From the NCBI GenBank assembly GCA_049840475.1, contig JASGKX010000001.1, positions 1,240,001 to 1,304,000 of the forward strand: 64,000 nt of DNA, written 5' to 3'. Positions 16,992-26,999 of the stretch are shown here, piece by piece. The notes under the pieces were generated by a model. It worked only from the letters and a program-made list of their open reading frames with translations. It was not told where the DNA came from and searched no databases. Each line of letters starts with the position of its first letter. The first letter of the stretch is position 1. The position numbers and the translations under genes were made by a program. Source of the stretch: JBGVSA01 sp049840475 (GTDB taxonomy: Bacteria > Pseudomonadota > Gammaproteobacteria > Burkholderiales > Rhodocyclaceae).

Positions 16992-17027
16992 AAAAAAAAC
17001 CGTACCGATGACATGCATCGGTACGGT
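16992..17027 (-). terminator. Rho-independent terminator of the first autotransporter gene
   Basis: ACCGTACCGATG and CATCGGTACGGT form a perfect 12-bp stem with a 5-nt loop. Read on the minus strand it is followed by eight T residues (16999-16992). It lies 33 nt after the corrected stop of the autotransporter gene. It can also end the convergent lysR transcript. Confidence 0.87.
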
Positions 17028-18017
17028 CCAGGAGGACGGGAGATTACCGTCGTAAAACGCTAGAAGAGGTACTTGACCCCGACCATGGCCTGCGTCGCGT
17101 CGTAGCCGTTGTCACCGCCCTGGTAGCTGACATTGCCCCACAGGTTGAGGCGCTGGGTCGCCTGGGCTTCCACACCGACCTTGATTTCGCCGACGTTGCG
17201 CGCGCCACGCATGGCGTTCTTGTCGTCGTTCATGAAGACGGCGAAGTCCTTGGTGTTGTGGATCCAGGTTCACTTCCACGAACGGCTGGAAGTTGCGGTC
17301 CTTGCCCGTGGCATGCGCACGCACGCCCAGGCGGGTCATGAGGTTGCCGTCGCCATCGCCGCGCACGCGGGTGCCGTTGTGTTCGGTGTGCTCGTCGGCG
17401 CTCACGCCCATCCACACGACCTGCGCCTTCGGGCTCAGCCACCACGTGGTGTCGTTGCTCTCGCCCAGGCGGAAGGTGTAGCCGCTCTCGACGGACGCCG
17501 TCAGGCCGTTGGACTTGTACGTTTCCGCTTCGAGCGCCTGGCCGCTGACCTTGTTGTCGAACCAGCTGTACTGCGCCCAGGTGTCAACATACAGGCCGGT
17601 CTTGTCCGCCTTGTTGGCGTACCACGTGCCGTAGATGCCGACGCTGTAGCCGTCAACTTCGCCGCGCGAGCTGTAGCCGGTGTGCGACGAGGTGGTCTTG
17701 TTGCGGGCACTGCCGTAGCCGGCCATCAGGCCCAGGTGCCAGCGATCGAGTCCGTCGTTGCTCCACTGCGCCACGTCGCCGCCGATCTGCAGCACGTAGC
17801 GATGGTCATTGGTGTCGAGCTGGCCGGAGGCGTCGCGGAAGCTGCCATCGCCGCCTTCAGCGCGCGCCCACATGCTGGTGACTCTCTTCTCGCCAGTCAG
17901 CACGTCGGTGTACTGCGTCTCGCCCAGGCGGTCGTGCAGGCGCGTCATGAACATCGTGTTGGCCGCAGCCAGGTTGGCGATGTAGCTACCGGACTCTGGG
18001 CGATAGACGTGTTCCGA

Positions 18018-18152
18018 CGGACCCGGATCGGGGTCGGGCGTAACGCCGGGATCGGGGTCCGGGTCGGGCGTGACGCCGGGGTCCGGATCGGGGTCAGGTG
18101 TTACACCCGGATCAGGATCGGGGTCCGGCTTGGGCGTGACGCCCGGGTCGTC
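18018..18152 (-). repeat. Pro-Asp repeat linker in the first autotransporter
   Basis: The 45-residue stretch (residues 700-744) repeats the unit 'DPGVTPDPDP' about four times with one early variant. It joins passenger and barrel, as in pertactin-type proteins. The DNA repeat is imperfect, but unit number could still vary between strains. Confidence 0.8.
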
Positions 18153-18656
18153 CAGCAGGCTGGTCAGGTACCAGTTCTTGTCCTTGCCGACGATCGAATA
18201 TTCGTAATTGCCGGCCACGATGCGAGTGCCATCCAGCTTCTGGAAGACGCCGTTGGAGTCGCCGTCGACGCTGACGATTTCGATGCCCTCGATGGTCTGC
18301 GCGCCTGCACCGCCGATATTGTTGATGACCACGTTGGTGGTGCCGGACGTCGAGCCCTTGACCACGAGCTTGTCGGTCTTCGACGCGTCGTCGCCCAGCA
18401 CGGTGTTCATGGCCATCACGCCGCCGTCGCCTACGTAGTCGCCCGCGACGGTGAGCGTGGTCGGCACGAAGGCCGCCGCGTCGCTGGTGTCGGCCGGCGT
18501 GGCGAAGTTGATGCGCGCATTGGCGAGGCGCAGGTTGGAGACGACCGAGCTGTCCGTCATGTTCCAGACGCTGCCCGAGGCGACGTCCATGTTGAGCGTG
18601 CCGGCGTTAACGTCGTCCTTGATGCCAGCGGCGTCGTATTCGCTTGAATTGGCGAT

Positions 18657-19181
18657 GCCGGTAAACACGCTGCCGTTGGCCATGGTCAGCGTGACCGTGC
18701 CTTGCGTGGCGGCCGTCAGGTCGCCGGTCAGGGTGCTGGCGTTGCCCATGGCAAGGCTCAGCGTGCCCTGGTCGCTGGCGCTGGCGTTGCCGATGAATGC
18801 GCTGCCGCCATCGAGTGTGGCGTCGAGCGTGCCGAGACCGGTGGCGCTGGCGTTGCCAGTGAATTGGCTGGCATCGCTCAGTGCAAAATCCACCGCACCT
18901 TCGGTTTGCGCGGTGATGTCGCCTGCGGCGAGGCTGGCCATGGCGAGCTGGACGTCAACCGTGCCCTGGTTCGAAGCGGTGATGTTGCCGTCGAGCTGGC
19001 TGCCCGAATCAAGTTGCAGCGTGACGCCGCCGCCTGAAGCGGTGGTGTCGCCGGTCAGCGCGCTGCCTTCCGACAAGGCCAGCGAAATGGCGCCAGCGGA
19101 CGAGGCGTTGAGGTTGCCCGTGAACTGTCCTGCCGTTGCCATCGTCATGTCGATGGTGGCTTCGTTCGTTGCCGTGGCATT
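18657..19181 (-). repeat. Eight tandem 22-residue units in the first autotransporter passenger
   Basis: Residues 357-531 divide into eight units of 21-22 residues with the pattern (N/D)xTAxxxGTxxLxLxxxSxxTG. Examples are 'NASASDQGTLSLAMGNAS' and 'DLTAATQGTVTLTMANGS'. Each unit is about one turn of a beta-helix. A longer, degenerate unit precedes them ('NITADQKGKVALNMIQ'). Confidence 0.8.
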
Positions 19182-20249
19182 GCCCTTGACCGTGCTGCTG
19201 CGCAGGGAGCCATCGTCGGCCGAGCCGGTCTGGATCATGTTGAGCGCGACCTTGCCCTTCTGGTCGGCCGTGATGTTGCCCGTGATGGCGAAGGTGCCGG
19301 CGGTGACCGTGTCGGTATCGGCATCGTAGGAGTGCACGGCCGAGCCCTCGCCAGTCGCCAGGATGGCGTTCGACTTGGCGCCCTTGACGGTGATGGTCGC
19401 GCCGCCAAGCAGTTCGATCTGGCCGGCATCCAGGTTGACCGTGGTGCCCTTCTCGGCATGCAGCCCGTCGGCCGCCGTCGTGGCCGACGTGTTGTTCGTA
19501 TTGACGGTGACGTTGTCGCCAAGCACCACGCGCCCGCCCTTGTTGACGAATACCGCGTGCGCCGCCGATCCGCTCGTGGTGATCGTGCTGTCCTCGCCGA
19601 TCTTCACGATTGCCTTGCCGAGCTGGACGGTGTCTTCCGAACTGCCATCGTTGGGGCCGTTACGGTTGCCGGCATACACGCCATAGCCTTCGCCGCTGGT
19701 CGTGTTGCTGCCGCTGCCGTTGGTGGTGATGGTCGCGCCCTTGCCGATCTCGATCAGATTGACGATGGTGTCGCGGTCGCCGAGGTTGGCGCGTACGCCC
19801 ATGCCGTAAGTGGCGGAGATCTTGGCGCCCTCGCCCACCACCACCGTCATCGACCCCGAACCGTAGCCGACATTGATGCCGTCGCCGGAGATGCCCTTGG
19901 CGGTGATCTGAGCATTCTTGCCGATCACGATGGAGGCGTTAACGTTTGCGCCGGCCTTGGTCATCACGACGTCATTGCCGGAGAACAGGCCGAAGACTGT
20001 CGTCGCAACCAGGTTGTCGCCCACGACGATACCGGTGGTCAGGTCACCCGGCACGCCGTTGTTGGCGTTCTTGTAAAGCACAGCTCCCTGATAACCGCCC
20101 TTGCTGGCGCCCGTGATGTTCACGTTGTCGCCATAGTTGCCATTGCCATAAATGGCCTGGGCCAATGCTGGGGCAGTCAGAAAAGAGGCGCCCAGCGCGA
20201 GCGATACGTTTATGGATAAAGTGGATAACTTCGTCTTGCAACGTGGCAT

Positions 20250-20773
20250 GTGACACTTTCTATTCCAAATGGAAGCGACCGCGCCGGTGGCGGCTTTCGT
20301 CTCCCGTTTTCCCGTCAAGGTCGAATCGCTTTTCCCTGATGCGTCCCGGTTGTATTCAACGTGTGGTGACAAGAAGGGCGTTGCCCATCGACGCTGCTTC
20401 GGCGACGCGGAACGCTGTCCTGACGCCCGATGGAGCGATGACGTGACGGAGTATGGGGACGTGAAAGTGGTGCGTCTTTCGGCAGAATCCTGAGCGGTCG
20501 GTAGGGAAGGTCTTACCCGCTATAAATAAGCGTGACGTTCCTCAATTTCTGCGTGGAATGTGCGTAATCCGTGGCGATTCGATCCCGCAATCGGTGCACA
20601 AATCATCTGCATTTCGGAGCGGAATCACCTCCAGCGGGACACCTGTGCCGGCCAGTGCACAAGCAGGAATCCGTGTGGAAAGCGCCACGGCATGGTGTTG
20701 CGAAGGCTCACAATGCGGTCGGCCGAGCGACAGGCGCGGCGAGTGCCTGCGTCATATTCCGGCGCCGCTGGTC
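20250..20773. other. 524-bp gene-free region upstream of the first autotransporter
   Basis: I see no convincing gene here: the open frames lack family patterns or ribosome sites. It must hold the autotransporter promoter and a long leader. The only AT-rich patch is around 20519-20545. Confidence 0.6.
20519..20550 (-). promoter_or_regulatory. Candidate promoter for the first autotransporter
   Basis: On the minus strand TTGAGG is followed after 15 nt by TATAGC, within the only AT-rich patch of the leader. The spacing is shorter than ideal. It would leave a leader of about 270 nt before the ATG at 20249. Confidence 0.3.
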
Positions 20774-21730
20774 TTACCGGAGCGTGTCGCTCTCGCGGCT
20801 GGGTGCCCGCACACCCGACAGCGTCGGCATGTGGGTGCGGATGAGTTCGATGAACGCGCGCAGGCGAGCGGGGTAGAAGCGCGCGTGCGGGTAGACAAGG
20901 TAGACCGGCAGCGGAGACGCGGACCACGCCGGCGTGATGTGGGCGAGTTCCCCCCGTTGCAAATCGTCAGCCACGACCCAGGCCGACACGATGCATGCGC
21001 CCAGCCCACCGATGGCGGCATTGCGCAGCGCGTAGAGGCTGTCGGTGCTCATGCGCGGCCGGATGGGAAAGCGCTGTTGTTCGCCCGACGATGCGTGCAT
21101 CAGCACGACCTCGTCGCGGTAGTAGGTGCGCAGGGCCAACCAGGGCAGATGGGCAAGGTCCTTTGCGTGCTCCGGTGGATCGCCAGCACCCCACAGGCCG
21201 GGGCGCGCGACCACAATGCGCGGCACTTCGGCCAGCCGGATGGCAACGAGGCTCGGGTCATCGACCGCGCCGACGCGGATCGCGCAGTCGATGCCGTCGG
21301 CGATGAAGTCGGGCTGGCGGTCATGCAGCAGCCATTCGACCGATACCTCCGGGTGCTGTTGCAGGTATTCGGCCATCGGTGCGATGAGTTGCTCCTGACC
21401 GAATGCGTGCGGCACGACCACGCGCAGCGTGCCGCGCGGGGCGTCTTTATCGTCGCGCAGGTCGGCTTCGATTGCCTGCCATGTCTCCAGCAGGTCGCGC
21501 GCGTGCTCGTAGCAGCGCTCGCCTGCTTCAGTGAGCTTCATTGCGTGGGTCGAACGCTGAAGCAGGCGCAATCCGAGGGTCTGTTCCAGCATCATCAGGC
21601 GGCGGCTGATGGTTGGTTGCGTGGTGCCGAGCAGGCGCGCGGCAGCCGACAGGCTGCCGGCTTCCACGATGCGGACGAAGGTCTGGAGCAGTTCGAGCCG
21701 GTCGGTGCCGGGGGTTGCGGGTGTGGTCAT
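20774..21730 (-). CDS. LysR-type transcriptional regulator divergent from an MFS exporter
   Basis: This 318-residue regulator has the helix-turn-helix at residues 20-50 ('SLSAAARLLGTTQPTISRRL'). The effector domain starts near residue 97 ('PRGTLRVVVPHAFGQEQL'). It is divergent from the MFS gene at 21831 with about 100 bp between starts, so it probably controls that carrier. Its 3' end points toward the autotransporter leader at 20.2-20.8 kb, with no clear terminator between them. The inducer is unknown. Confidence 0.9.
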   Translation of the reverse strand: MTTPATPGTDRLELLQTFVRIVEAGSLSAAARLLGTTQPTISRRLMMLEQTLGLRLLQRSTHAMKLTEAGERCYEHARDLLETWQAIEADLRDDKDAPRGTLRVVVPHAFGQEQLIAPMAEYLQQHPEVSVEWLLHDRQPDFIADGIDCAIRVGAVDDPSLVAIRLAEVPRIVVARPGLWGAGDPPEHAKDLAHLPWLALRTYYRDEVVLMHASSGEQQRFPIRPRMSTDSLYALRNAAIGGLGACIVSAWVVADDLQRGELAHITPAWSASPLPVYLVYPHARFYPARLRAFIELIRTHMPTLSGVRAPSRESDTLR

Positions 21731-21830
21731 GCGTCAAGCGTATAACCGTTGTTCGATTGGCGCTACTACCGGCTTCATTCATACGCGCAGAGAATGCGGC
21801 TCACCCCTTCCCCAATAACAGGTGAATGAC

Positions 21831-23048
21831 ATGAATGCTTCTCACGCGATCCGCGCTGGCGGTGTGGCGCAAGCCAGCGACCTGCCCGCATCGCTGGTGC
21901 TGCTACTGGCGACCGGCGCCGGGCTGGCCGTGGCGTCGATCTACTACAGCCAGCCGCTGCTCGGCGTGTTGGGCATGGATATCCACGCCAGTGCGCGCGC
22001 GGCGGGCTTCGTCCCGACGCTGACACAGTTGGGCTACGCACTGGGTATCCTGTTCCTCGCCCCGCTGGGCGATCGCTATGACCGTCGCAGCATCATTCTG
22101 CTCAAGGCGATCCTGTTGTGCCTGGCGCTGCTTGGCGCGGCCGTGGCGCCTGGCATCGGGACCCTGCTGGCGATGAGCCTGGTGATAGGGCTGGCGGCGA
22201 CCATGGCGCAAGACATCGTGCCTGCCGCCGCCACGCTGGCGCCAGAATTGCATCGCGGCCGCGTCGTCGGCACGGTGATGACGGGGCTGCTGCTCGGCAT
22301 CCTGCTCTCGCGCGTGGTCAGCGGCGCGGTCGGTCAGATGTGGGGCTGGCGCACTGTGTATGCGGCGGCGGCGGTCTTGATTGCGCTGATCGCCGTGACG
22401 GCATGGCGCGGTTTGCCGCGCTTCAAGCCGACCACCCGTTTGCACTACGGCGCGTTGATGGGCTCGTTGGTCGACCTGTGGCGCAAGCACGCTGAGCTGC
22501 GCCGCGCGGCATGGGCACAAGGACTGCTGTCGGTGGGCTTCAGCGCCTTCTGGTCGACGCTGGCGGTGATGCTGCATGACAGCTTCCACCTTGGCAGCGC
22601 AGCGGCGGGTGCGTTCGGTCTGGCGGGTGCGGCGGGGGCGTTGGCAGCACCGCTGGCGGGGCGGCTTGCCGACCGGCGCGGCCCCGAACTGGTGACGCGC
22701 ATCGGCACGGGCGTGGCGATGCTGTCCTTCGCGCTGATGGGCCTGGGTGTGTTTCTGTCCGGTCCGGCGCAACTGGGCCTGATCGTGGTGTGCGCCATCG
22801 GCTTCGACTTTGGCGTGCAGGCCGCGCTCGTCGCGCACCAGACGCTGGTCTACGGCATCGAACCTGCTGCCCGCAGCCGGCTCAATGCGCTGCTCTTCAC
22901 GGGCATGTTCGTCGGCATGGCGAGCGGGGCCGCACTGGGTAGCCTGGTGTTCGCAAGTTGGGGCTGGCGCGGCATCGTGGTGCTCGCCACGGTATCTGCC
23001 GGCGCGGCGTTGTCGGTGCGCCTGATGAAGCGGGTCGGCCGCGCGTGA
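21831..23048 (+). CDS. MFS transporter, drug/sugar-efflux type (YnfM/NepI-like)
   Basis: This 405-residue carrier has about 12 hydrophobic segments. The N-half begins 'ASLVLLLATGAGLAVASIYY' and carries the family loop 'PLGDRYDRRSIILLK' between TM2 and TM3. The C-half has a matching 'LAGRLADRRGPEL'. I prefer ATG 21831; a GTG at 21822 is in frame. It lies opposite a lysR gene that likely regulates it. Exporters of this group handle arabinose, purine nucleosides or drugs; the substrate here cannot be told. Confidence 0.87.
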   Translation: MNASHAIRAGGVAQASDLPASLVLLLATGAGLAVASIYYSQPLLGVLGMDIHASARAAGFVPTLTQLGYALGILFLAPLGDRYDRRSIILLKAILLCLALLGAAVAPGIGTLLAMSLVIGLAATMAQDIVPAAATLAPELHRGRVVGTVMTGLLLGILLSRVVSGAVGQMWGWRTVYAAAAVLIALIAVTAWRGLPRFKPTTRLHYGALMGSLVDLWRKHAELRRAAWAQGLLSVGFSAFWSTLAVMLHDSFHLGSAAAGAFGLAGAAGALAAPLAGRLADRRGPELVTRIGTGVAMLSFALMGLGVFLSGPAQLGLIVVCAIGFDFGVQAALVAHQTLVYGIEPAARSRLNALLFTGMFVGMASGAALGSLVFASWGWRGIVVLATVSAGAALSVRLMKRVGRA

Positions 23049-23188
23049 GTGACTCGCGCATCCGACGGTCGCCGCCATGCAGATGCCATGCGCGGAGCGG
23101 AATGACAATCGGGCAATGCCGTAGCGCTGCAAAGCGAGCGCTGTGCTATCACTAAGCGTGGAGGAGACACTCAAACCGCGCTCTATGG

Positions 23189-26044
23189 ATGGCACCCATG
23201 CACTCCAATCGGACAGGCCGGTCTGGCAGGCGACATTGCAGTCCCGCGCTTGTCGGCCTGGGGTGCGTGGCGGCTTTGTCCGCGCCCGCCCAGGCCCAGG
23301 TCGTGCTGCCGAGCAGCAACGGCAGCACCGTCCAACTGAACAGCGCCTATCCGGGGCAATCGCAATTCACGCTGCCGGCGGGCGGGTTGATCACCAATAC
23401 CGGTACGGCCATCCAGGGCGACAACTCACAGGACTGGCAGTTCACCAACGAAGGCTCGGTCGAGGCCAGCGGTAGCAATGCCAGCAGCGTGAAGCTGGGC
23501 AGTGCCCAGCTCAATGGCGCCAGCGTATTCAATTACGGCAACATCACCACCAGCACCTCCAGTGCCAATGGCCCGGCCGGTGTCCAGTTCACCAACGGCG
23601 GCGTGGTCTACAACTACGTGGGCGGCACGATCAGCGGCGGCTCGGACGGCCTGCATACCGACCGTGGGTCGATCGGCGTATTCAACTACGGTTCGATCAC
23701 CGCCTCGTCGCAATCCGGCATCTACAGTGGCGAGGGCGCCATCATCCACAACTATGCCGGCGCCACCATCAGCGGCTTCTACGGCATCGTGTCCAACGGC
23801 AACGTGGACGTCGCCATCTTCAATGACGGCACCATTACCGCGCGGTCGAAGGTCATCTGGATGTATGGCGATGGCGTGGATTCGATCTACAACGGTCCCA
23901 CAGGGTTGATCCAGGGCGGTTCTACCTCGGACGCGTCCATGGATCTGGCCAGCAACACACGAGACAGCCAACTGCTCAATTACGGAACGATCATCAATCC
24001 GCAGGGCACGACGATCTCCAGCCAGGTCATCGGCCACACCTACATCAATGCGGGGCTCGTCCAGGCATCCGGTTCTGGCATTGCCATCAAGATGACGGGT
24101 GACGACAACATCGTCTACAACCTCAATCAGCTCTCCAGCGATGGGACGGCACTGTCATTCATCGGCAACAACAACCTGTTGGTGCTGGGCCAGCACATGG
24201 TGGTCGCGAAGACCGGTGAGACGGTCTCCGGCCCAGGTTCGGTCATCCATGGTGCGGTGACGAGCGATGGCGACAACCGCATTGCGTTGACGGACGATGG
24301 TCGTGCCGACAACGCGTTCACGGGATTCAGCGCGCTCGAAATGAAAGGTCACGACTGGGTGCTGTCGAACGACCTGGCCCTTGCGGGCACCGAGAGCGAC
24401 GCACTGCGCGTGAGCAGCGGTCGGCTGACCATCACGCAACGATTGACGACGGCGGGCGGCACGACCATCGATGACGGTGGCAGTCTGTTGATCGCGCCGG
24501 GCGCCACGGTGATCAGCCTGGGGGGCGTGTCCAACGCCGGGGTGCTGGGCGGCTACGGTCAGATCGAAGCCGCCGTACTCAACACCGGCACGATCATGAG
24601 CGCCGATGCGGCACCGGGCCTCACCGGTCAAGGGGGCGGACAGTTCTCCGTCATCGGCGGACTCATCAACAACGGCAGCGTCGACTGCGCGGTGCGCAAC
24701 CCGGTAATCGTCTGCGTGTGGTGGGCAACTACGCGGGGCAGGGCTCGCTTCAGATCCAGAGCGTATTGGGCGGTGACGACTCTCCCACCGATCAATTGAT
24801 CATCGATACCGGCCACGCGGCTGGCGACACCGCGATCGTCGTCACCAACGCAGGCGGTACGGGTGCGCAGACGAGCAACGGCATTCGTCTTGTGGCGCTC
24901 GACCATGGGGCCACATCTGCCGTTCAACGCCTTCCGCCTGGACGGCGCCGCCGTGGCCGGGCTGTACGACTACAGCCTGTATCGGAACGCGTCCGACCAG
25001 CAGTGGTATCTGTATTCGACGCAAACGCCGCCCGAGCCGCCACCGGAACCGCCGACGCCGCCAGAGCCACCCGAGCCCCCGACTCCGCCCGCTCCGCCTC
25101 CCCAACCCAACTATCGGCCGGAAATCGGTGCCTACCTCGCCAATATCTATGCTGCCGCAACGATGTTCCGCCACGGTCTGTTCGACCGCACGGCGAACGC
25201 AGACGGTACGGACAACAGCCGTGTTGGATGGGCGCGTATCGGCGGCGGACATCGCGCGAGCCACGCCTTCGATGGCCGCATGGACAACGATACCGACACG
25301 GCCTTGGTCCACTTCGGGGCCGACGTGTGGCGCACGAATGTGCAGCAGGGCGACGAGCTGCGCATCGGCTTGATGGGCGGCTACGGCAATGCGGATTCCA
25401 GCACCAGCGCGCTGGGCAATCGTCGTCACTCGAACGGCAGCGTCGACGCCTTTGGCGCGGGTGCATATGCCACATGGTTTGCCAACGCCAACCGCCGCAG
25501 CGGCACTTACCTCGATGCGTGGGCCATGTACGGATGGCAACGCAGCAAGGTCAACGGCGACCATCTGCCCGAGCAGACGTATCACTCGAACACCATCAAC
25601 GCTTCGTTGGAGGCCGGCTACATCTGGGCGCCACAACCCGGCAAGAACTGGTACGTGGTGCCGCAGGCGCAGGCGATGTGGAGCAATTACCGCAACGGTT
25701 CGCACACCGAATACAACACTGGTCTTCAAGTGAATGCCGACGACATCGGCGGATGGCTCAGCCGCTTCGGGGTGCGTGTCTTTGGCGATGTCACGCTCGC
25801 AAACGGCTCGGTCCTGCAGCCGTATGTCGAGCTGAACTGGCTCTATGACGACGCGCGGTTCAGCGCCTCGTTCAACGGCACGCCCATCGCCATGGACAAC
25901 ACGCGCCAGATCGGCGACCTGAAGCTCGGTGTCGCCGGCTATGTCACATCGCGTCTGCAGATATGGGGCGAGGCCAACGTGCAGCAGGGCGGCGGCAGCT
26001 ATCGGGGCTACGGCGGCATGCTGGGCGCACGCTACCTGTTCTAG
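23189..26044 (+). pseudogene. Second autotransporter (type Va), two compensating frameshifts as sequenced
   Basis: The ATG at 23189 opens a signal peptide ('VGLGCVAALSAPAQAQ'). The passenger is rich in Asn-Tyr-Gly turns ('VFNYGNIT', 'VYNYVGG', 'VFNYGSIT'), a polymorphic beta-helix pattern. Near 24685 one C seems to be missing ('NNGSVDCAVRN' should read on as 'LRGAQPGNRLRVVGNYAG'). Near 24907-24910 one G in GGGG seems extra, after which 'FNAFRLDGAAVAGLYDYSLY' resumes. The two shifts cancel, so the corrected protein is 951 residues. A Pro/Glu linker ('TPPEPPPEPPTPPEPPEPP') and a barrel ending 'GGMLGARYLF' follow. The protein would be surface-exposed with unknown ligand. The gene follows the MFS gene by 140 bp and probably has its own promoter. 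Confidence 0.83.
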
Positions 26045-26165
26045 CGGCACCGACGTTCGGGCAATGGGCCTCGTGCACACTCGTGTTGCATTGGGTGGTG
26101 GGCACACCGTTGACTATCGTTCTTGAATATGCCGGGACGACTGGCGATGAGCGCGGGGGTGGGCC

Positions 26166-26990
26166 ATGCAGGAAGAGCGAATTGCGACGACAAAAGGGTT
26201 GAGCCTGTTCGTGCGTTCCTGGCGGCCGGATGGCCCGCCGCGCGCGGCCGTTGTCATCTGTCATGGCGTGAAGTCTCACAGCGGCTATTACGTGTGGGCG
26301 GGCGAGCAACTGGCAGCGCACGGCTTCACGGTCTACGCGCTCGATCTGCGCGGCCGGGGCAAATCCGACGGCGACCGCTTCTACGTTGAAGACTTTCCCG
26401 ATTACACCGACGACGTGCACGTCGTCGTCCAGATGGCCAAGGCCCGCGATGCGGGGCTACCCGTGTATCTGCTCGGGCACAGCGCGGGAGGCGTGGTGTC
26501 GTCGGTTTACGCGCTCGACTATCAGGCTGGACTGGCTGGGTTGATCTGCGAGAGCTTTGCCTTTCAGGTTTACGCCCCCGACTTTGCGCTGGCCGCGCTC
26601 AAGGGGCTGAGTCACCTCGCGCCGCATGCGCATGTGCTCTACCTGAAGAATGAGGATTTCTCGCGTGACCCGGCCGTGGTGCGTTTCATGGACGAAGACC
26701 CGCTTATCGCGCACGAAGCGCAGCCCACGCAGACGGTGGCGCAACTGGTGCTGGCCGACGAACGCCTCAAGCGCGAATTCCCCTCGATCACGCTGCCGGT
26801 GCTGATCCTGCACGGCACCGCCGACAAGGTCACCAAGCCGGCAGGCAGCCAGTTCTTCTTCGACACCGCCGGCTCGCCGGACAAGACGCTCAAACTCTAC
26901 GAAGGCCATTTCCACGACTTGCTCAACGATGTCGGCCGCGAAGGTGTCATGGCCGACATCCTCGCGTGGATCGACAAGCGCGTGGCCTGA
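26166..26990 (+). CDS. Alpha/beta hydrolase, monoacylglycerol lipase-like (serine hydrolase)
   Basis: This 274-residue alpha/beta-hydrolase has the nucleophile elbow 'LLGHSAGGVVSS' with Ser near residue 103. The oxyanion/HG element is 'VVICHGVKSHSGYY'. A downstream Asp sits in 'LILHGTADKVTKP', and the catalytic His in 'LYEGHFHDLLND'. The 'DLRGRGKSDG' strand-4 motif is typical of the Hydrolase_4 (MGL) group, which splits fatty-acid monoesters or lysophospholipids. There is no signal peptide, so it is cytosolic. It stands alone, convergent with gor and 121 nt after the second autotransporter. The true substrate is unknown. Confidence 0.87.
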   Translation: MQEERIATTKGLSLFVRSWRPDGPPRAAVVICHGVKSHSGYYVWAGEQLAAHGFTVYALDLRGRGKSDGDRFYVEDFPDYTDDVHVVVQMAKARDAGLPVYLLGHSAGGVVSSVYALDYQAGLAGLICESFAFQVYAPDFALAALKGLSHLAPHAHVLYLKNEDFSRDPAVVRFMDEDPLIAHEAQPTQTVAQLVLADERLKREFPSITLPVLILHGTADKVTKPAGSQFFFDTAGSPDKTLKLYEGHFHDLLNDVGREGVMADILAWIDKRVA

Positions 26991-26999
26991 CGCGTCGGT

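Larger units (their letters stand above)
17060..20249 (-). pseudogene. Autotransporter adhesin with beta-helix passenger (type Va), frameshifted in the barrel as sequenced
   Basis: The start ATG at 20249 opens a signal peptide (MPRCKTKLSTLSINVSLALG, cleavage near 'PALA-QA'). A Gly/Asn/Thr-rich passenger of about 700 residues follows. It contains eight tandem 22-residue units (residues 357-531). A Pro-Asp linker spans residues 700-744, and a C-terminal autotransporter barrel begins near 'YRPESGSYIANLAAANTMF'. Near 17267 one extra base breaks the barrel: 'FVEVNLDPQHQ' should read 'FVEVNWIHNTKDFAVF'. The corrected frame ends 'AMVGVKYLF' at 17060, giving 1062 residues and a barrel-type C-terminal Phe. 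The protein would be secreted to the cell surface. The ligand is unknown. Without the correction the last beta-strands are lost and secretion would fail. Confidence 0.85.

Noticed and set aside
17330..17370. RGD tripeptide in the first autotransporter as a host-integrin motif
   Set aside because: It lies in the barrel ('TRVRGDGDG'), not in the passenger, and such short motifs arise by chance.
20625..20927. Small gene of about 100 codons in the autotransporter leader
   Set aside because: It overlaps the LysR gene end, has no ribosome site and no recognisable domain.
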